From Nocardia transvalensis (GTDB lineage Bacteria > Actinomycetota > Actinomycetes > Mycobacteriales > Mycobacteriaceae): 64,000 nucleotides of DNA. Both the position numbers and the translations under genes were made by a program. The notes under the pieces were generated by a model. The model saw only the letters and a program-made list of their open reading frames with translations. It had not been told where the DNA came from and made no database searches. The stretch's first letter is position 1; every line of letters starts with the position of its first letter. Location of the stretch: positions 124,001 through 188,000 of the forward strand of contig NZ_JADLQQ010000005.1 in the NCBI RefSeq assembly GCF_015477765.1. The letters run 5' to 3'. Shown here one piece after another: positions 55,968 through 64,000 of the stretch.

Positions 55968-57308
55968 CCGCAGGCCGGCACCGATCACCAACCCCGCCAA
56001 CAGGATCTGAACGCCGAGTACCGTCGCCATCGCCGTCCGGTGGCCAGACGACTGTACGAGCACCCCGAAGACGGTCCCCAGCACGGCAGTGCCCGTCGCG
56101 ATCGAGACCTGCTGCGCGGTGAGCAGGACACCGCCGCCCATCCCGGCGAGTTCGGCGGGCACCAGTGACAGCATGTGGGCATTCATGGCGCCCAGGGTGA
56201 TTCCCTGACCGATGCCGATCAGCAACAACGCCAGGCACATCAGCGGGGTCGTGGAGGTCGTCACGCCACCGGCCATGGCGGCCAGACCGGCGGCCTGGAT
56301 CCCGGCACCGAGCGCAATGGTTGTGATACCCAGCCGATCACGCAGTCGCGGCACGGCGAAAGAGGAGACGAAGAAGCCGAGCGCCATCGGCGCCGTCACG
56401 ACACCCGCGAGCAGGGGCGACTGTCCCAGCCCCTCCTGCAGCGTTTGGGGCAGGGCATACAGAAAGCCTCCGGCACCGGCGAAGAACGGCAGCATGAGGG
56501 CCAAAGCCCAACGCAGGTGCGGATTGTCGAACATGCCCTTCGGAACGACCGCGGCGGTGTTCGTACGCGCGCACCGCCGCAGGTGCAACACCCAGGCACG
56601 GCCCGCGAGAACGGTGACGGCGGCGAGGACGAGCACGGCCGGGCCGAGGCTCGTCGCCAGCGACGCCGTCAGCAGAAAGCCGAGTACCGTCAGCGACAGC
56701 AGCGCCCCGCCGCGCCAATCCACGTATTGACCGGTATTCGGTTCCGTCCTCGGAACCAACCGCGGCAGCAGAGCCAACGCGACGATGCCGAGCGGAATAT
56801 TCACCAGGAACAGCCAGCGCCACGCGCCGGAGCCGTCGATGACATCGAGCAGGGCGCTGCCGCCGATGAGGCCGATCAATGCGGAGATCCCGCTCATCGA
56901 CGAGTACCAGCTGATCGCGCGCTCCCGGCGCTGCCCCGCATGGGTGGTGATCAAGCCCAGCACCTGGGGCATCACGAATCCCGCTGTCGCGCCCTGCACT
57001 ATTCGGCCGGCGACCAGCACCCAGAAGGTGGGCGCGGCTCCGCATGCCGCCGAGGCGATCAGGAAGCCGGACACCGCCGCCCACAGAATCCGGCGGCGTC
57101 CATAACGGTCGCCGACGCGTCCGCCCACGATCAGCAACGATCCGAATCCCGCCAGATAGCCGACCAGCACCAGGCTCAGCAGCGCCGAGCCCTGCTCGAT
57201 GCCGAAGTCGCGCCTGATGCCCGGCAGTGCCACTCCCGCGATGAACGCATCCATCATCGGGACGAACGCGCACGCGAGGATCAGCAGGATCCCCCGAATA
57301 CTCAGCAC
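55935..57308 (-). CDS. MFS transporter (DHA-type drug/metabolite exporter)
   Basis: 457 aa, 12-14 transmembrane helices. Motif A in loop 2-3 is GGRVGDRYGRRRIL; antiporter-like motif C region GLIGGSALLDVIDGSGAWRW. First helix holds MDAFIAGVALPGI, typical of DHA2 exporters. Co-transcribed with the upstream unknown gene (57315-58037, 6 nt apart). Convergent with the peptide cassette and overlapping its last gene by 33 nt, so it may export the peptide product, but orientation does not prove this. Confidence 0.92.
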   Translation of the reverse strand: MLSIRGILLILACAFVPMMDAFIAGVALPGIRRDFGIEQGSALLSLVLVGYLAGFGSLLIVGGRVGDRYGRRRILWAAVSGFLIASAACGAAPTFWVLVAGRIVQGATAGFVMPQVLGLITTHAGQRRERAISWYSSMSGISALIGLIGGSALLDVIDGSGAWRWLFLVNIPLGIVALALLPRLVPRTEPNTGQYVDWRGGALLSLTVLGFLLTASLATSLGPAVLVLAAVTVLAGRAWVLHLRRCARTNTAAVVPKGMFDNPHLRWALALMLPFFAGAGGFLYALPQTLQEGLGQSPLLAGVVTAPMALGFFVSSFAVPRLRDRLGITTIALGAGIQAAGLAAMAGGVTTSTTPLMCLALLLIGIGQGITLGAMNAHMLSLVPAELAGMGGGVLLTAQQVSIATGTAVLGTVFGVLVQSSGHRTAMATVLGVQILLAGLVIGAGLRSAAAVRVGRL

Positions 57309-57314
57309 CGACCG

Positions 57315-58037
57315 CTACGCCCGCCGGATCGGCATCGTTTCCGCCCGGACCGGACTGGCGGGGATCGCCACGGTCTCGGCCCGCGACGCGGCGGTGGGGA
57401 TCGCGGTCGTCTCCGCCGCGGCGGTGGAGGTGCTCCCCGCGCTCACGGCCACCGGCCCACCGAATGCGGGCAGTGCGGCGAACCGCGGATCGATGCGCGC
57501 CGTGCGGCTCACGTGGGTGATCCAGCTGCGCGCCCGCGTCAGCGGATGGTCCGGGAACTGCGGATCCCAGCGGGCGTCATCGGCCACGTTGTAGGGCAAC
57601 TTGCCCTTGATCTCCGGCGCATACGGGTGCGGCGGGAACATGTTCTGGAAGCCGACCTTCGGCACCACGGCCGCCTCCCGCACGCCCGAGCGCCCGGTCT
57701 CGGGGCACATGATCTTCAGAATCGCGCTGCAGTTCGCCTTCGGGACCACGATGCCCGCCGTGAATCCGAGCCCGGCCCGGTCGGCCAGCGGGAACTTCTC
57801 CAGCCGCAGCAGCGCCGGCTGGCCGTCGACGGTGATGGTGTGCGCTTCGATGAGGCAGCCGAATTCGGCCTGCAGTTCGGTGAGCCGCCTGCGCAGCGTG
57901 TCCAGGTCGTCCAACGGCGCCGGCAGGTCGGGTACCAGATCGATATAGGTCAAGGTGACGACGTCACCGGTGACAGGGTTACCCCACCTGTTCTGATCGA
58001 ACTGCTGCAGTCCTCTGGTTTCGAACGCGATTGGCAC
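57315..58037 (-). CDS. Conserved actinobacterial protein, paralog 1
   Basis: 240 aa from a GTG. Residues 1-195 align with the gene at 59432: VPDLPAPLDDLDTLRRRLTE, a LLRLEKFPLADRAGLGF segment, CPETGRSGVREA, PPHPYAPE, and the FPDHPLTRARSWITH / DPRFAALPAF ending. The last 45 residues are a low-complexity tail with repeated AETxxIP units not found in the paralog. No signal peptide or known catalytic motif. Operon with the MFS gene. Family function unknown. Confidence 0.78.
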   Translation of the reverse strand: MPIAFETRGLQQFDQNRWGNPVTGDVVTLTYIDLVPDLPAPLDDLDTLRRRLTELQAEFGCLIEAHTITVDGQPALLRLEKFPLADRAGLGFTAGIVVPKANCSAILKIMCPETGRSGVREAAVVPKVGFQNMFPPHPYAPEIKGKLPYNVADDARWDPQFPDHPLTRARSWITHVSRTARIDPRFAALPAFGGPVAVSAGSTSTAAAETTAIPTAASRAETVAIPASPVRAETMPIRRA

Positions 58038-58135
58038 GCGACCACGCTACCGATTCGTGACATTTTCGCACGTCCTTAGATGTTTTGTGCCCAACACGTG
58101 ACTGTCCGGTAATAATCTCCGGGCGAAACGGGTGG

Positions 58136-58357
58136 TCAGTCGGCTCCGGCCCCCACGCCGTCTCCGGTCGGTCCCAGGCCGTCTCCCGCCGAGCCCCGGC
58201 CCTTCGGGGACCGCCCGGCCTGTTCCAGGGCCAGCCGCAGCGCGTACTCGATCTGGGCGTTGACGCTGCGCAGATCGTCGGCCGCCCACTTGGCGATCGC
58301 CTCGTGGACGGCCGGGTCGAGCCGCAGCAGTACCCTCTTCGGCTCGCGCTTGACCAT
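58136..58357 (-). CDS. Ribbon-helix-helix (Arc-like) protein
   Basis: 73 aa. N-terminal RHH fold: KRVLLRLDPAVHEAIAKWAA then RSVNAQIEYALRLALEQAG, as in Arc/CopG-type DNA-binding proteins and small antitoxins. The C-terminal 25 residues are Gly/Asp-rich and disordered. Its ATG overlaps the stop of the SPFH gene, so it is coupled to it; this pairing recurs in actinobacteria. It may regulate the SPFH operon. Confidence 0.82.
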   Translation of the reverse strand: MVKREPKRVLLRLDPAVHEAIAKWAADDLRSVNAQIEYALRLALEQAGRSPKGRGSAGDGLGPTGDGVGAGAD

Positions 58358-59241
58358 CAGGCGTACAGCGAGCCGGTGTTGACGACGGGCTGGGTCGCGC
58401 GGTCGCCGCAGAGGACGACCAGCAGGTTGGACACCATGGCGGCCTTACGCTCCTCGTCGAGTTCGACGACCCCCTGCTGGGAGAGTTGTTCCAGGGCCAG
58501 GCCCACCATGCCGACCGCGCCCTCCACGATTCGCGTGCGCGCGGCCACGATCTGCGCGGCCTGCTGGCGGACCAGCATGGCCTGCGCGATCTCCGGAGCG
58601 TAGGCGAGATGGGTGATGCGGGCCTCGATGATGTCGATGCCGGCCGTCGAGGTGCGTTCGCGCAGTTCGATGGTCAGCTCCTCGGCGACCTCGGCACCGT
58701 CGCGCAGGCTGGTGCGGTCCGGGTCGTGCGCATCGTAGGGGTGCGTCGTGGCCAGGTGCCGGACCGCGGCCTCGGACTGCGTCTCGACGTACTCCTCGTA
58801 GTCGTCGACCGCGAACGCGGCCTTGAAGCTGTCGACGACCCGGTAGACGACCACGGCGGCGATCTCCACCGGGCTGCCGTCGGCATCGTTGACCTTCAGT
58901 CGCTGCGTCTCGAAGTTGCGCACCCGCAACGAGATCGGCCGACGGTCGGTCAGCGGGACCACCGAGAAGAACCCTGGCTCGCTCACCGAGCCGATGTAGC
59001 GGCCGAAGAACTGGACCACCTGGGCCTCATTGGGATTGACCACCGTCAACCCTGTCGCGCACACGAGCAGGATCAGCGCCAGGACCGTGGCCACGATCGC
59101 CCCCGCCAGCGGCCCCGCCCCGCCGCCGTTCACCACGGCCACGAACCCGAGCACGGCCCCCGCTACCGCCGCGAGAAACAGCACGAGCAGGACCGCAGCC
59201 ACGACAAACCCATTCACCCGGCTGGCCGGACGAAGCTCCAT
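58357..59241 (-). CDS. SPFH/stomatin-family membrane protein
   Basis: 294 aa. GGGAGG lies 5 nt before the ATG. Two hydrophobic N-terminal segments (about residues 11-35 and 43-65) anchor it; the SPFH domain follows (NPNEAQVVQFFGRYIGSVSE, PGFFSVVPLTDRRPISLRVR, VVYRVVDSFKAAFAVDDYEE, GIDIIEARITHLAYAPEIAQ). Members oligomerise in membrane microdomains and scaffold proteases or transporters. No NfeD partner adjacent; an RHH gene follows. Confidence 0.92.
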   Translation of the reverse strand: MELRPASRVNGFVVAAVLLVLFLAAVAGAVLGFVAVVNGGGAGPLAGAIVATVLALILLVCATGLTVVNPNEAQVVQFFGRYIGSVSEPGFFSVVPLTDRRPISLRVRNFETQRLKVNDADGSPVEIAAVVVYRVVDSFKAAFAVDDYEEYVETQSEAAVRHLATTHPYDAHDPDRTSLRDGAEVAEELTIELRERTSTAGIDIIEARITHLAYAPEIAQAMLVRQQAAQIVAARTRIVEGAVGMVGLALEQLSQQGVVELDEERKAAMVSNLLVVLCGDRATQPVVNTGSLYA

Positions 59242-59331
59242 GACATCCTCCCAATATCGAAGTGATATCACGACGATAGCGCGGACGGTCCGGTTCGTCC
59301 ATATCGATCCGGCGAACCGCCGTCCCTTGTT

Positions 59332-59409
59332 CCCGGCGTCCTTCCTTCCCTTGTTCCCGGCGCGCCCCTTCCTTCCCTTGTTCCCGGCGCGCCCCTTCCC
59401 TCCTTTGTT
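59332..59409. repeat. 24-27-bp repeats abutting a CCCGGC-family terminator
   Basis: Three units (59332-59355, 59356-59382, 59383-59409), each beginning CCCGGCG and carrying CCTTCC(T)CTTGTT-like sequence, run into the terminator at 59410, which starts with the same CCCGGCG. Confidence 0.82.
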
Positions 59410-59430
59410 CCCGGCGTGCTTTTGGCCGGG
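59410..59430 (-). terminator. CCCGGC-family terminator
   Basis: CCCGGC, loop GTGCTTTTG, GCCGGG, one nucleotide from the stop codon of the gene at 59432. Confidence 0.82.
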
Positions 59431-59431
59431 A

Positions 59432-60076
59432 TCAGCTCCCGCCGGTCGGCACTTCGGGGATCGGTGTGGTATCCGGGAAGCTCGGCAGCGGGCCGGTGAA
59501 CGCGGGCAGGGCGGCGAAACGCGGGTCCACACCGGCGGTTCGGCAGGTGTGGGTGAGCCAGCGGCGGGCGCGGCTGAGCGGATGGTCGGGGAATTCCGCA
59601 TCCCACCGCGGGTCGTCGGCGGCGCTGTAGGGCAGCGCCGCGGTGACCTCGGGTGCATAGGGGTGCGGCGGGTACATGTGCTCTAATCCGATGCGGTCGG
59701 CCAGAATTGCCTCGCGAACCCCGGTCGGTCCGGCTTCGGGGCACAGCAGCGTCAGCGCGGCACTGCACTGGGTGCGGGGCACGACGAACGAGGCCGCGAA
59801 CACCAGTCCGGCCGACTGATTGGGCAGCGGGTATTTCTCCAAGCGCAGCAATGCGGGCAGCCCCCCGAACCCGACCACGTGCGCCTCGATCAATCCGCCT
59901 GTCTCCGCACGGGATTCGGTCAATCGTCGGCGCAACGTGGTCAGCTCGTCGAGCGGGGCGGGTAGGTCGGGGACCAGATCGTAGTAACTCGAGGTGAGCA
60001 TGTCCCCGGTGTCCGGGTGCTGCCAGGCATCCTCGCGAACCTGCTGGAAGCCACTGGTATCGAACGTAATCGGCAC
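59432..60076 (-). CDS. Conserved actinobacterial protein, paralog 2
   Basis: 214 aa from a GTG at 60076 that aligns with the GTG start of paralog 1 (PITFDTSGFQQ versus PIAFETRGLQQ). Shared blocks include LVPDLPAPLDELTTLRRRLT, LLRLEKYPL, PPHPYAPEV and DPRFAALPAFTG. It lacks the long repetitive tail of paralog 1. Separated from it by the SPFH/RHH pair. Function unknown. Confidence 0.8.
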   Translation of the reverse strand: MPITFDTSGFQQVREDAWQHPDTGDMLTSSYYDLVPDLPAPLDELTTLRRRLTESRAETGGLIEAHVVGFGGLPALLRLEKYPLPNQSAGLVFAASFVVPRTQCSAALTLLCPEAGPTGVREAILADRIGLEHMYPPHPYAPEVTAALPYSAADDPRWDAEFPDHPLSRARRWLTHTCRTAGVDPRFAALPAFTGPLPSFPDTTPIPEVPTGGS

Positions 60077-60112
60077 CGGGCTCACGCTACCCGGCCGGGA
60101 ATACCCCTGATG

Positions 60113-60204
60113 CCCGGCATGGCATACCCCCAGTACCCGACATGGCATACCCCCAGTACCCGGCATGGCATACCCCCGGTACCCGGCATGGCATCCCCCC
60201 AGTA
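60113..60204. repeat. 23-bp tandem array (4 units) next to a terminator
   Basis: Four 23-bp units starting CCCGGCATGGCATACCCCCA (60113, 60136, 60159, 60182), 1-2 mismatches each. The fifth start, at 60205, is the terminator hairpin itself, which shares the first nine bases CCCGGCATG. Confidence 0.9.
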
Positions 60205-60225
60205 CCCGGCATGCTTTTCGCCGGG
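60205..60225 (-). terminator. CCCGGC-family terminator of the FAD oxidoreductase
   Basis: CCCGGC (60205-60210), loop ATGCTTTTC, GCCGGG (60220-60225), directly against the stop codon at 60226. Confidence 0.85.
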
Positions 60226-61578
60226 TCAGTGCGGGCGGATATTGCGGTTGTGACGGAACAGGTTGGCCGGGTCGTAGGTGGATTTGAGGGCGGACAGGCG
60301 GGCGTAGGTGTCGGCGGTGTAGCCGCCGCGGGTCTGGTCCTCGTCGGCCCAGTCGCCGGCACCGTAGAGGAAGTTGAGGTTGTGGCCGATGGTCCAGGGG
60401 GACAGGGTCTTTCGGATCAGGTCGTGGTGGTCGCGGACCTCGGTGCCGACGGTGTCGGGCCGGGTGATGAAGCGGGCGATGTATTCGGCCTCGCGGTGGT
60501 CGATGGCGGCACCGGACGGTCCGGGACGGCGGAGCGCGCCGCCCAGGTGACGAAATCCGGCGACCACCGAGATCGGTGCGTCGGGGCCGGTGGTGTCCAG
60601 GAAGGCTTGTGCCGCATCGGCTGTCAGGTCGGACAGCAGGGCGTTGGTCGCGGTGTAGGCGTGCGGGAAGTCCGGATCACGGTAGATGGCATGGGTTTCG
60701 GAGTAGGGCATGACGCGCAGATCGTCGCGCAGGCGGGTCCCGACGCTGCGCAGCGGTTCGACCAGGCGCTCACCGTCCTCGGCTGACCCGGTGTAGGCGA
60801 TATTGACGGTGGCGATGTAGCGGCCGCGCAACGGTTCCGGGATCGCCGGGACGTCGGGCATGGTCATGATGGTGATGGCCGAGGTCATCTCCTCGGGCAC
60901 GTCGCGGGTCCACAACCGCCAGGCCTCCAGCGCCGGTTCCACCAGCGCGGTGTCGAAGGTCAGTTGCCCGCCGTAGACCGAGGCGATCGGGAACAGATCG
61001 ATCTCCAGCGCGGTGACCACCCCGAAGTTGCCGCCGCTGCCGAGGACCGCGCCGAACAGGTCGTCACCGGGTTCCAGGCGGCGCAGCCGGCCGTCGGCGG
61101 TGACCAATTCGATCGCCCGGACGTGGTCGGCAGCGTAGCCGAGGGTGCGGGCCAGGATGCCGAGGCCGCCGCCGAGGTGGTAGCCGACCATGCCGACCGA
61201 CAGGGAGGAGCCGTTCAGCGGCGCCAGGCCGTGCGGGACCGCCGCGTCGATCAGCGCCCCGGCCTGGACACCGGCCGCCACCCGCGCGGTGCGCGCGGCC
61301 GGGTCGACCGTCACCTCGGTCATACGCCGCGTGCTGATCAGCACGCCGCCCTCGACCGGCACCGACAGGCCGTGACCGGTGGCCTGCACCGCGAGCGGAA
61401 GTCCCTGGCGCGCGGCGTATTCCACGGCGGCGCGAACGTCCTCGGCGTGCCGGGCGCCGACCACCAGGGCCGGGCGGTGCGTGTAGGCGGTCTGGAAGCC
61501 GGCCACCTCGGCGTCGTAACCGTCGTCGCCGGGGCGGAAGACGGGGCCGGTGACGGAGGGGAAGTCGGTGTTCGTCAT
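60226..61578 (-). CDS. FAD-linked oxidoreductase (berberine-bridge-like)
   Basis: 450 aa. PCMH-type FAD-binding domain (about residues 35-205): LVVGARHAEDVRAAVEYAAR, the likely covalent His in AVQATGHGLSVP, and HLGGGLGILARTLGYAADHV. The second Cys link of bicovalent enzymes is absent: the loop reads LSVGMVGYHLGG. A C-terminal BBE segment (YDPANLFRHNRNIRPH) is present. Likely oxidises an alcohol, sugar or secondary-metabolite substrate. ATG at 61578 chosen; a GTG 9 nt upstream is possible. Divergent from a LysR gene that probably regulates it. Confidence 0.9.
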   Translation of the reverse strand: MTNTDFPSVTGPVFRPGDDGYDAEVAGFQTAYTHRPALVVGARHAEDVRAAVEYAARQGLPLAVQATGHGLSVPVEGGVLISTRRMTEVTVDPAARTARVAAGVQAGALIDAAVPHGLAPLNGSSLSVGMVGYHLGGGLGILARTLGYAADHVRAIELVTADGRLRRLEPGDDLFGAVLGSGGNFGVVTALEIDLFPIASVYGGQLTFDTALVEPALEAWRLWTRDVPEEMTSAITIMTMPDVPAIPEPLRGRYIATVNIAYTGSAEDGERLVEPLRSVGTRLRDDLRVMPYSETHAIYRDPDFPHAYTATNALLSDLTADAAQAFLDTTGPDAPISVVAGFRHLGGALRRPGPSGAAIDHREAEYIARFITRPDTVGTEVRDHHDLIRKTLSPWTIGHNLNFLYGAGDWADEDQTRGGYTADTYARLSALKSTYDPANLFRHNRNIRPH

Positions 61579-61622
61579 GCCATTCACGATTCCGCGGGCG
61601 GAACCAGAAGTAAAACAGATAG

Positions 61623-61636
61623 ATCTTCTACTAGAT
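61623..61636. promoter_or_regulatory. Candidate LysR binding site
   Basis: Inverted repeat ATCT-N6-AGAT in the 71-bp AT-rich gap between the FAD oxidoreductase and LysR genes, with GATAGA repeats beside it. Assigned by position. Confidence 0.5.
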
Positions 61637-61649
61637 AGAATTGATAGTT

Positions 61650-62582
61650 ATGGAGCTGCGGCAGTTGCGGTACTTCGTCACCGTGGTCGAGGAGGCCAAC
61701 TTCACCCGCGCGGCGGCACGGCTGCATCTGGCCCAGCCAGGACTGTCGGCGCAGATCCGGCAGTTGGAGCGCGAGCTGGGGCAACCACTGCTGGACCGCT
61801 CGGGGCGCACGGTCACTCCGACGGCCGCCGGTGCGGCGGTGCTGCCCCATGCCCGGGCCGCACTCGCGGCGGCCGAACGGGTGCGCGAGACCGTCGACGA
61901 ATTCACCGGCCTGCTGCGCGGCCATATCCGGATCGGGACCATATCCGGCGTGTCCACCGGCGAATTCGACATCGCCACCGTGCTGGCCGACTTCCACGAC
62001 GACCATCCGCAGGTCGAAATCACCCTCACCGAAGCAAGTTCCGACGCCATGCTGGACGGCCTGAACCGCGGCGAACTCGACATCGCGCTGATCGGCCTCA
62101 CCGGTCGGCCCCTGGATCCCCACATCGGCATCGACGTGATGCTCGACATCCCGATCGTCGCCGCGGTCGCCGCCGACAACCCGGATCCGCGGGGGCAGAT
62201 CGCGGTGGCCGAGTTGCGCGACCGGCCGCTGATCTGCCTGACCCGCGGCACCGGCGTCCGCGGCCTGCTCGAACGCAGCTGCGCGGCAGCCGGTTTCGAG
62301 CCCTACGTCGCCTTCGAGGCCGCCGCTCCCCCGCTGCTGCTGCGCCTGGCCGCCCGCGGCCTCGGCACGGCCGTGGTCCCGGCCCTCACCCCGGCCGAGG
62401 CCGCCGCCTTCGGCGTCCGCACCCTGCCCATCGTCGAGCCGGAACTCCACGGCCGCCTCGCCTTCGCTTGGCGCACCGACCGACTCACCTCCCCCGCCGC
62501 GAAAGTGCTCCTGGGCCAACTCCGCATCGCCCTGGCCCGCCGAAAGCCCTCCCAGAGAGGGGCTTACGGCGGGCAGGACTGA
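61650..62582 (+). CDS. LysR-family transcriptional regulator
   Basis: 310 aa from the ATG at 61650 (MELRQLRYFVTVVEEANFTR). The helix-turn-helix AARLHLAQPGLSAQIRQLERELGQPLLDR is classic. The effector domain has normal length (GHIRIGTISGVSTGEFDIAT onward). Divergent from the FAD oxidoreductase, so its most likely target. Convergent with the ABC transporter, 15 nt apart. Confidence 0.94.
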   Translation: MELRQLRYFVTVVEEANFTRAAARLHLAQPGLSAQIRQLERELGQPLLDRSGRTVTPTAAGAAVLPHARAALAAAERVRETVDEFTGLLRGHIRIGTISGVSTGEFDIATVLADFHDDHPQVEITLTEASSDAMLDGLNRGELDIALIGLTGRPLDPHIGIDVMLDIPIVAAVAADNPDPRGQIAVAELRDRPLICLTRGTGVRGLLERSCAAAGFEPYVAFEAAAPPLLLRLAARGLGTAVVPALTPAEAAAFGVRTLPIVEPELHGRLAFAWRTDRLTSPAAKVLLGQLRIALARRKPSQRGAYGGQD

Positions 62583-62597
62583 TGCGCAGGGGACACG

Positions 62598-63403
<806 letters not shown>

Positions 63404-63407
<4 letters not shown>

Positions 63408-64000
63408 TTGCCCACCTCCGAGACCTGGGCATCGGCCAGTGCCCGCAGCTGCTTGCTGGTCAGCTGCCGGCTCATGCCGCGGGAGTAGTACCGCTCCAGA
63501 TAATATTGCCCGACCATCAGCACACTGGTGACCACCAGGTACCACGTGGCGGCGACCAGCAGCAGCGGAATCGGCTGCAGGTTGACCGCATAGATGTCAC
63601 GGGCACGTCCGAAGACGTCGGTGGTCAAGGGGATCGCCGCCACCAGCGAGGTGGTCTTCAGCATGCTGATCAGCTCGTTGCCGGTCGGCGGGATGATCAC
63701 CCGCATCGCCTGCGGCAGCACCGTGCGGCGCATCGTCTGCCCCCACGACATCCCCAGCGCCACCGACGCCTCCCGCTGGCCCTCACCCACGGAAGTGATT
63801 CCGGCGCGGACGATCTCGGCCATGTAGGCGGCCTCGTTGAGACCCAGGCCGATCACCGCGAACAGGAACCAATTGCGGAGGTTCTGGATATCCAGCTGCA
63901 CCAGCTGCGGGCCGAAGGGAACGCCCAGAATGATGACCTTGTACAGCGAGGGGAACAGACCCCAGAAGGTCAACTGCACGAAAATGGGAGTGCCGCGGAA
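63404..64000 (-). CDS. Polar amino-acid ABC transporter permease, 5' end missing
   Basis: 199 codons lie in the window; the gene continues past the right edge. HisM/GlnP type inner-membrane permease. The window edge falls at [13 protein letters not shown], a motif in the first part of the conserved domain. EAA loop: [20 protein letters not shown] then [21 protein letters not shown]. Last residues are cytoplasmic. The periplasmic binding protein is probably just outside the window. Confidence 0.94.

Overview
The window is high-GC actinobacterial chromosome, most likely Nocardia or a close relative in the Mycobacteriales. Read on the minus strand, the housekeeping genes run rpsA, coaE-grpB fusion, uvrB, universal stress protein, uvrA, infC-rpmI-rplT, an rRNA/tRNA methyltransferase gene, pheS-pheT. 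From general knowledge this is the gene order of the Mycobacterium tuberculosis rpsA-to-pheT region. An antigen-85-like esterase, a PE-PPE-type hydrolase, a PlcA-like phospholipase C, an MmpL-type transporter and a HelD-type helicase also fit a mycolate-containing actinobacterium. No tRNA, rRNA, CRISPR array or complete insertion sequence was seen.

Region by region. 1-4.2 kb: end of a secreted protein gene, then pheT and pheS. 4.2-12.6 kb: a catabolic region with a Rieske oxygenase plus its TetR regulator (twin operators), a LysR regulator, and a divergent five-gene acyl-CoA operon (class III CoA-transferase, two acyl-CoA dehydrogenases, YWTD propeller, 3-hydroxyacyl-CoA dehydrogenase). 12.6-19.9 kb: accessory genes including an unusual P450, secreted proteins, an antigen-85-like esterase, an XRE/DUF397 pair and a phage-like M23 peptidase. 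19.9-22.9 kb: translation genes (methyltransferase, rplT, rpmI, infC with a probable AUC start) and a divergent DUF1844 gene. 22.9-31 kb: TetR/methyltransferase pair, alpha/beta hydrolase, GMC oxidoreductase with a Tat-exported partner, an unknown helical-repeat pair and secreted proteins. 31-46.3 kb: uvrA, monooxygenase-like protein, HelD-type helicase, universal stress protein, DoxX, AraC, VOC protein, uvrB, two DUF402 proteins and coaE. 46.3-52.8 kb: phospholipase C, MMPL transporter, TetR and rpsA. 53-64 kb: methyltransferase, a candidate RiPP cassette, MFS exporter, a duplicated unknown family flanking an SPFH/RHH pair, an FAD oxidoreductase with divergent LysR, and a polar amino-acid ABC transporter cut by the window edge.

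The most interesting locus is 54052-55967. A 44-residue peptide ends in three tandem K(D/A)GCIS hexapeptides. It is followed by a strong intercistronic hairpin, an adenylate-forming enzyme of the phenylacetate-CoA-ligase/CapK type, and a small protein with DEVWH and IHH motifs. It looks like a ribosomal peptide pathway without any of the standard maturation enzymes. A second theme is a recurrent hairpin placed right after stop codons (CCCGGC, 9-nt loop, GCCGGG). Short tandem repeats repeatedly expand out of one arm of it, and comparable arrays abut other terminators, so several convergent intergenic regions are filled with minisatellites. A third theme is near-perfect palindromic operators beside the genes for their likely TetR or LysR regulators.
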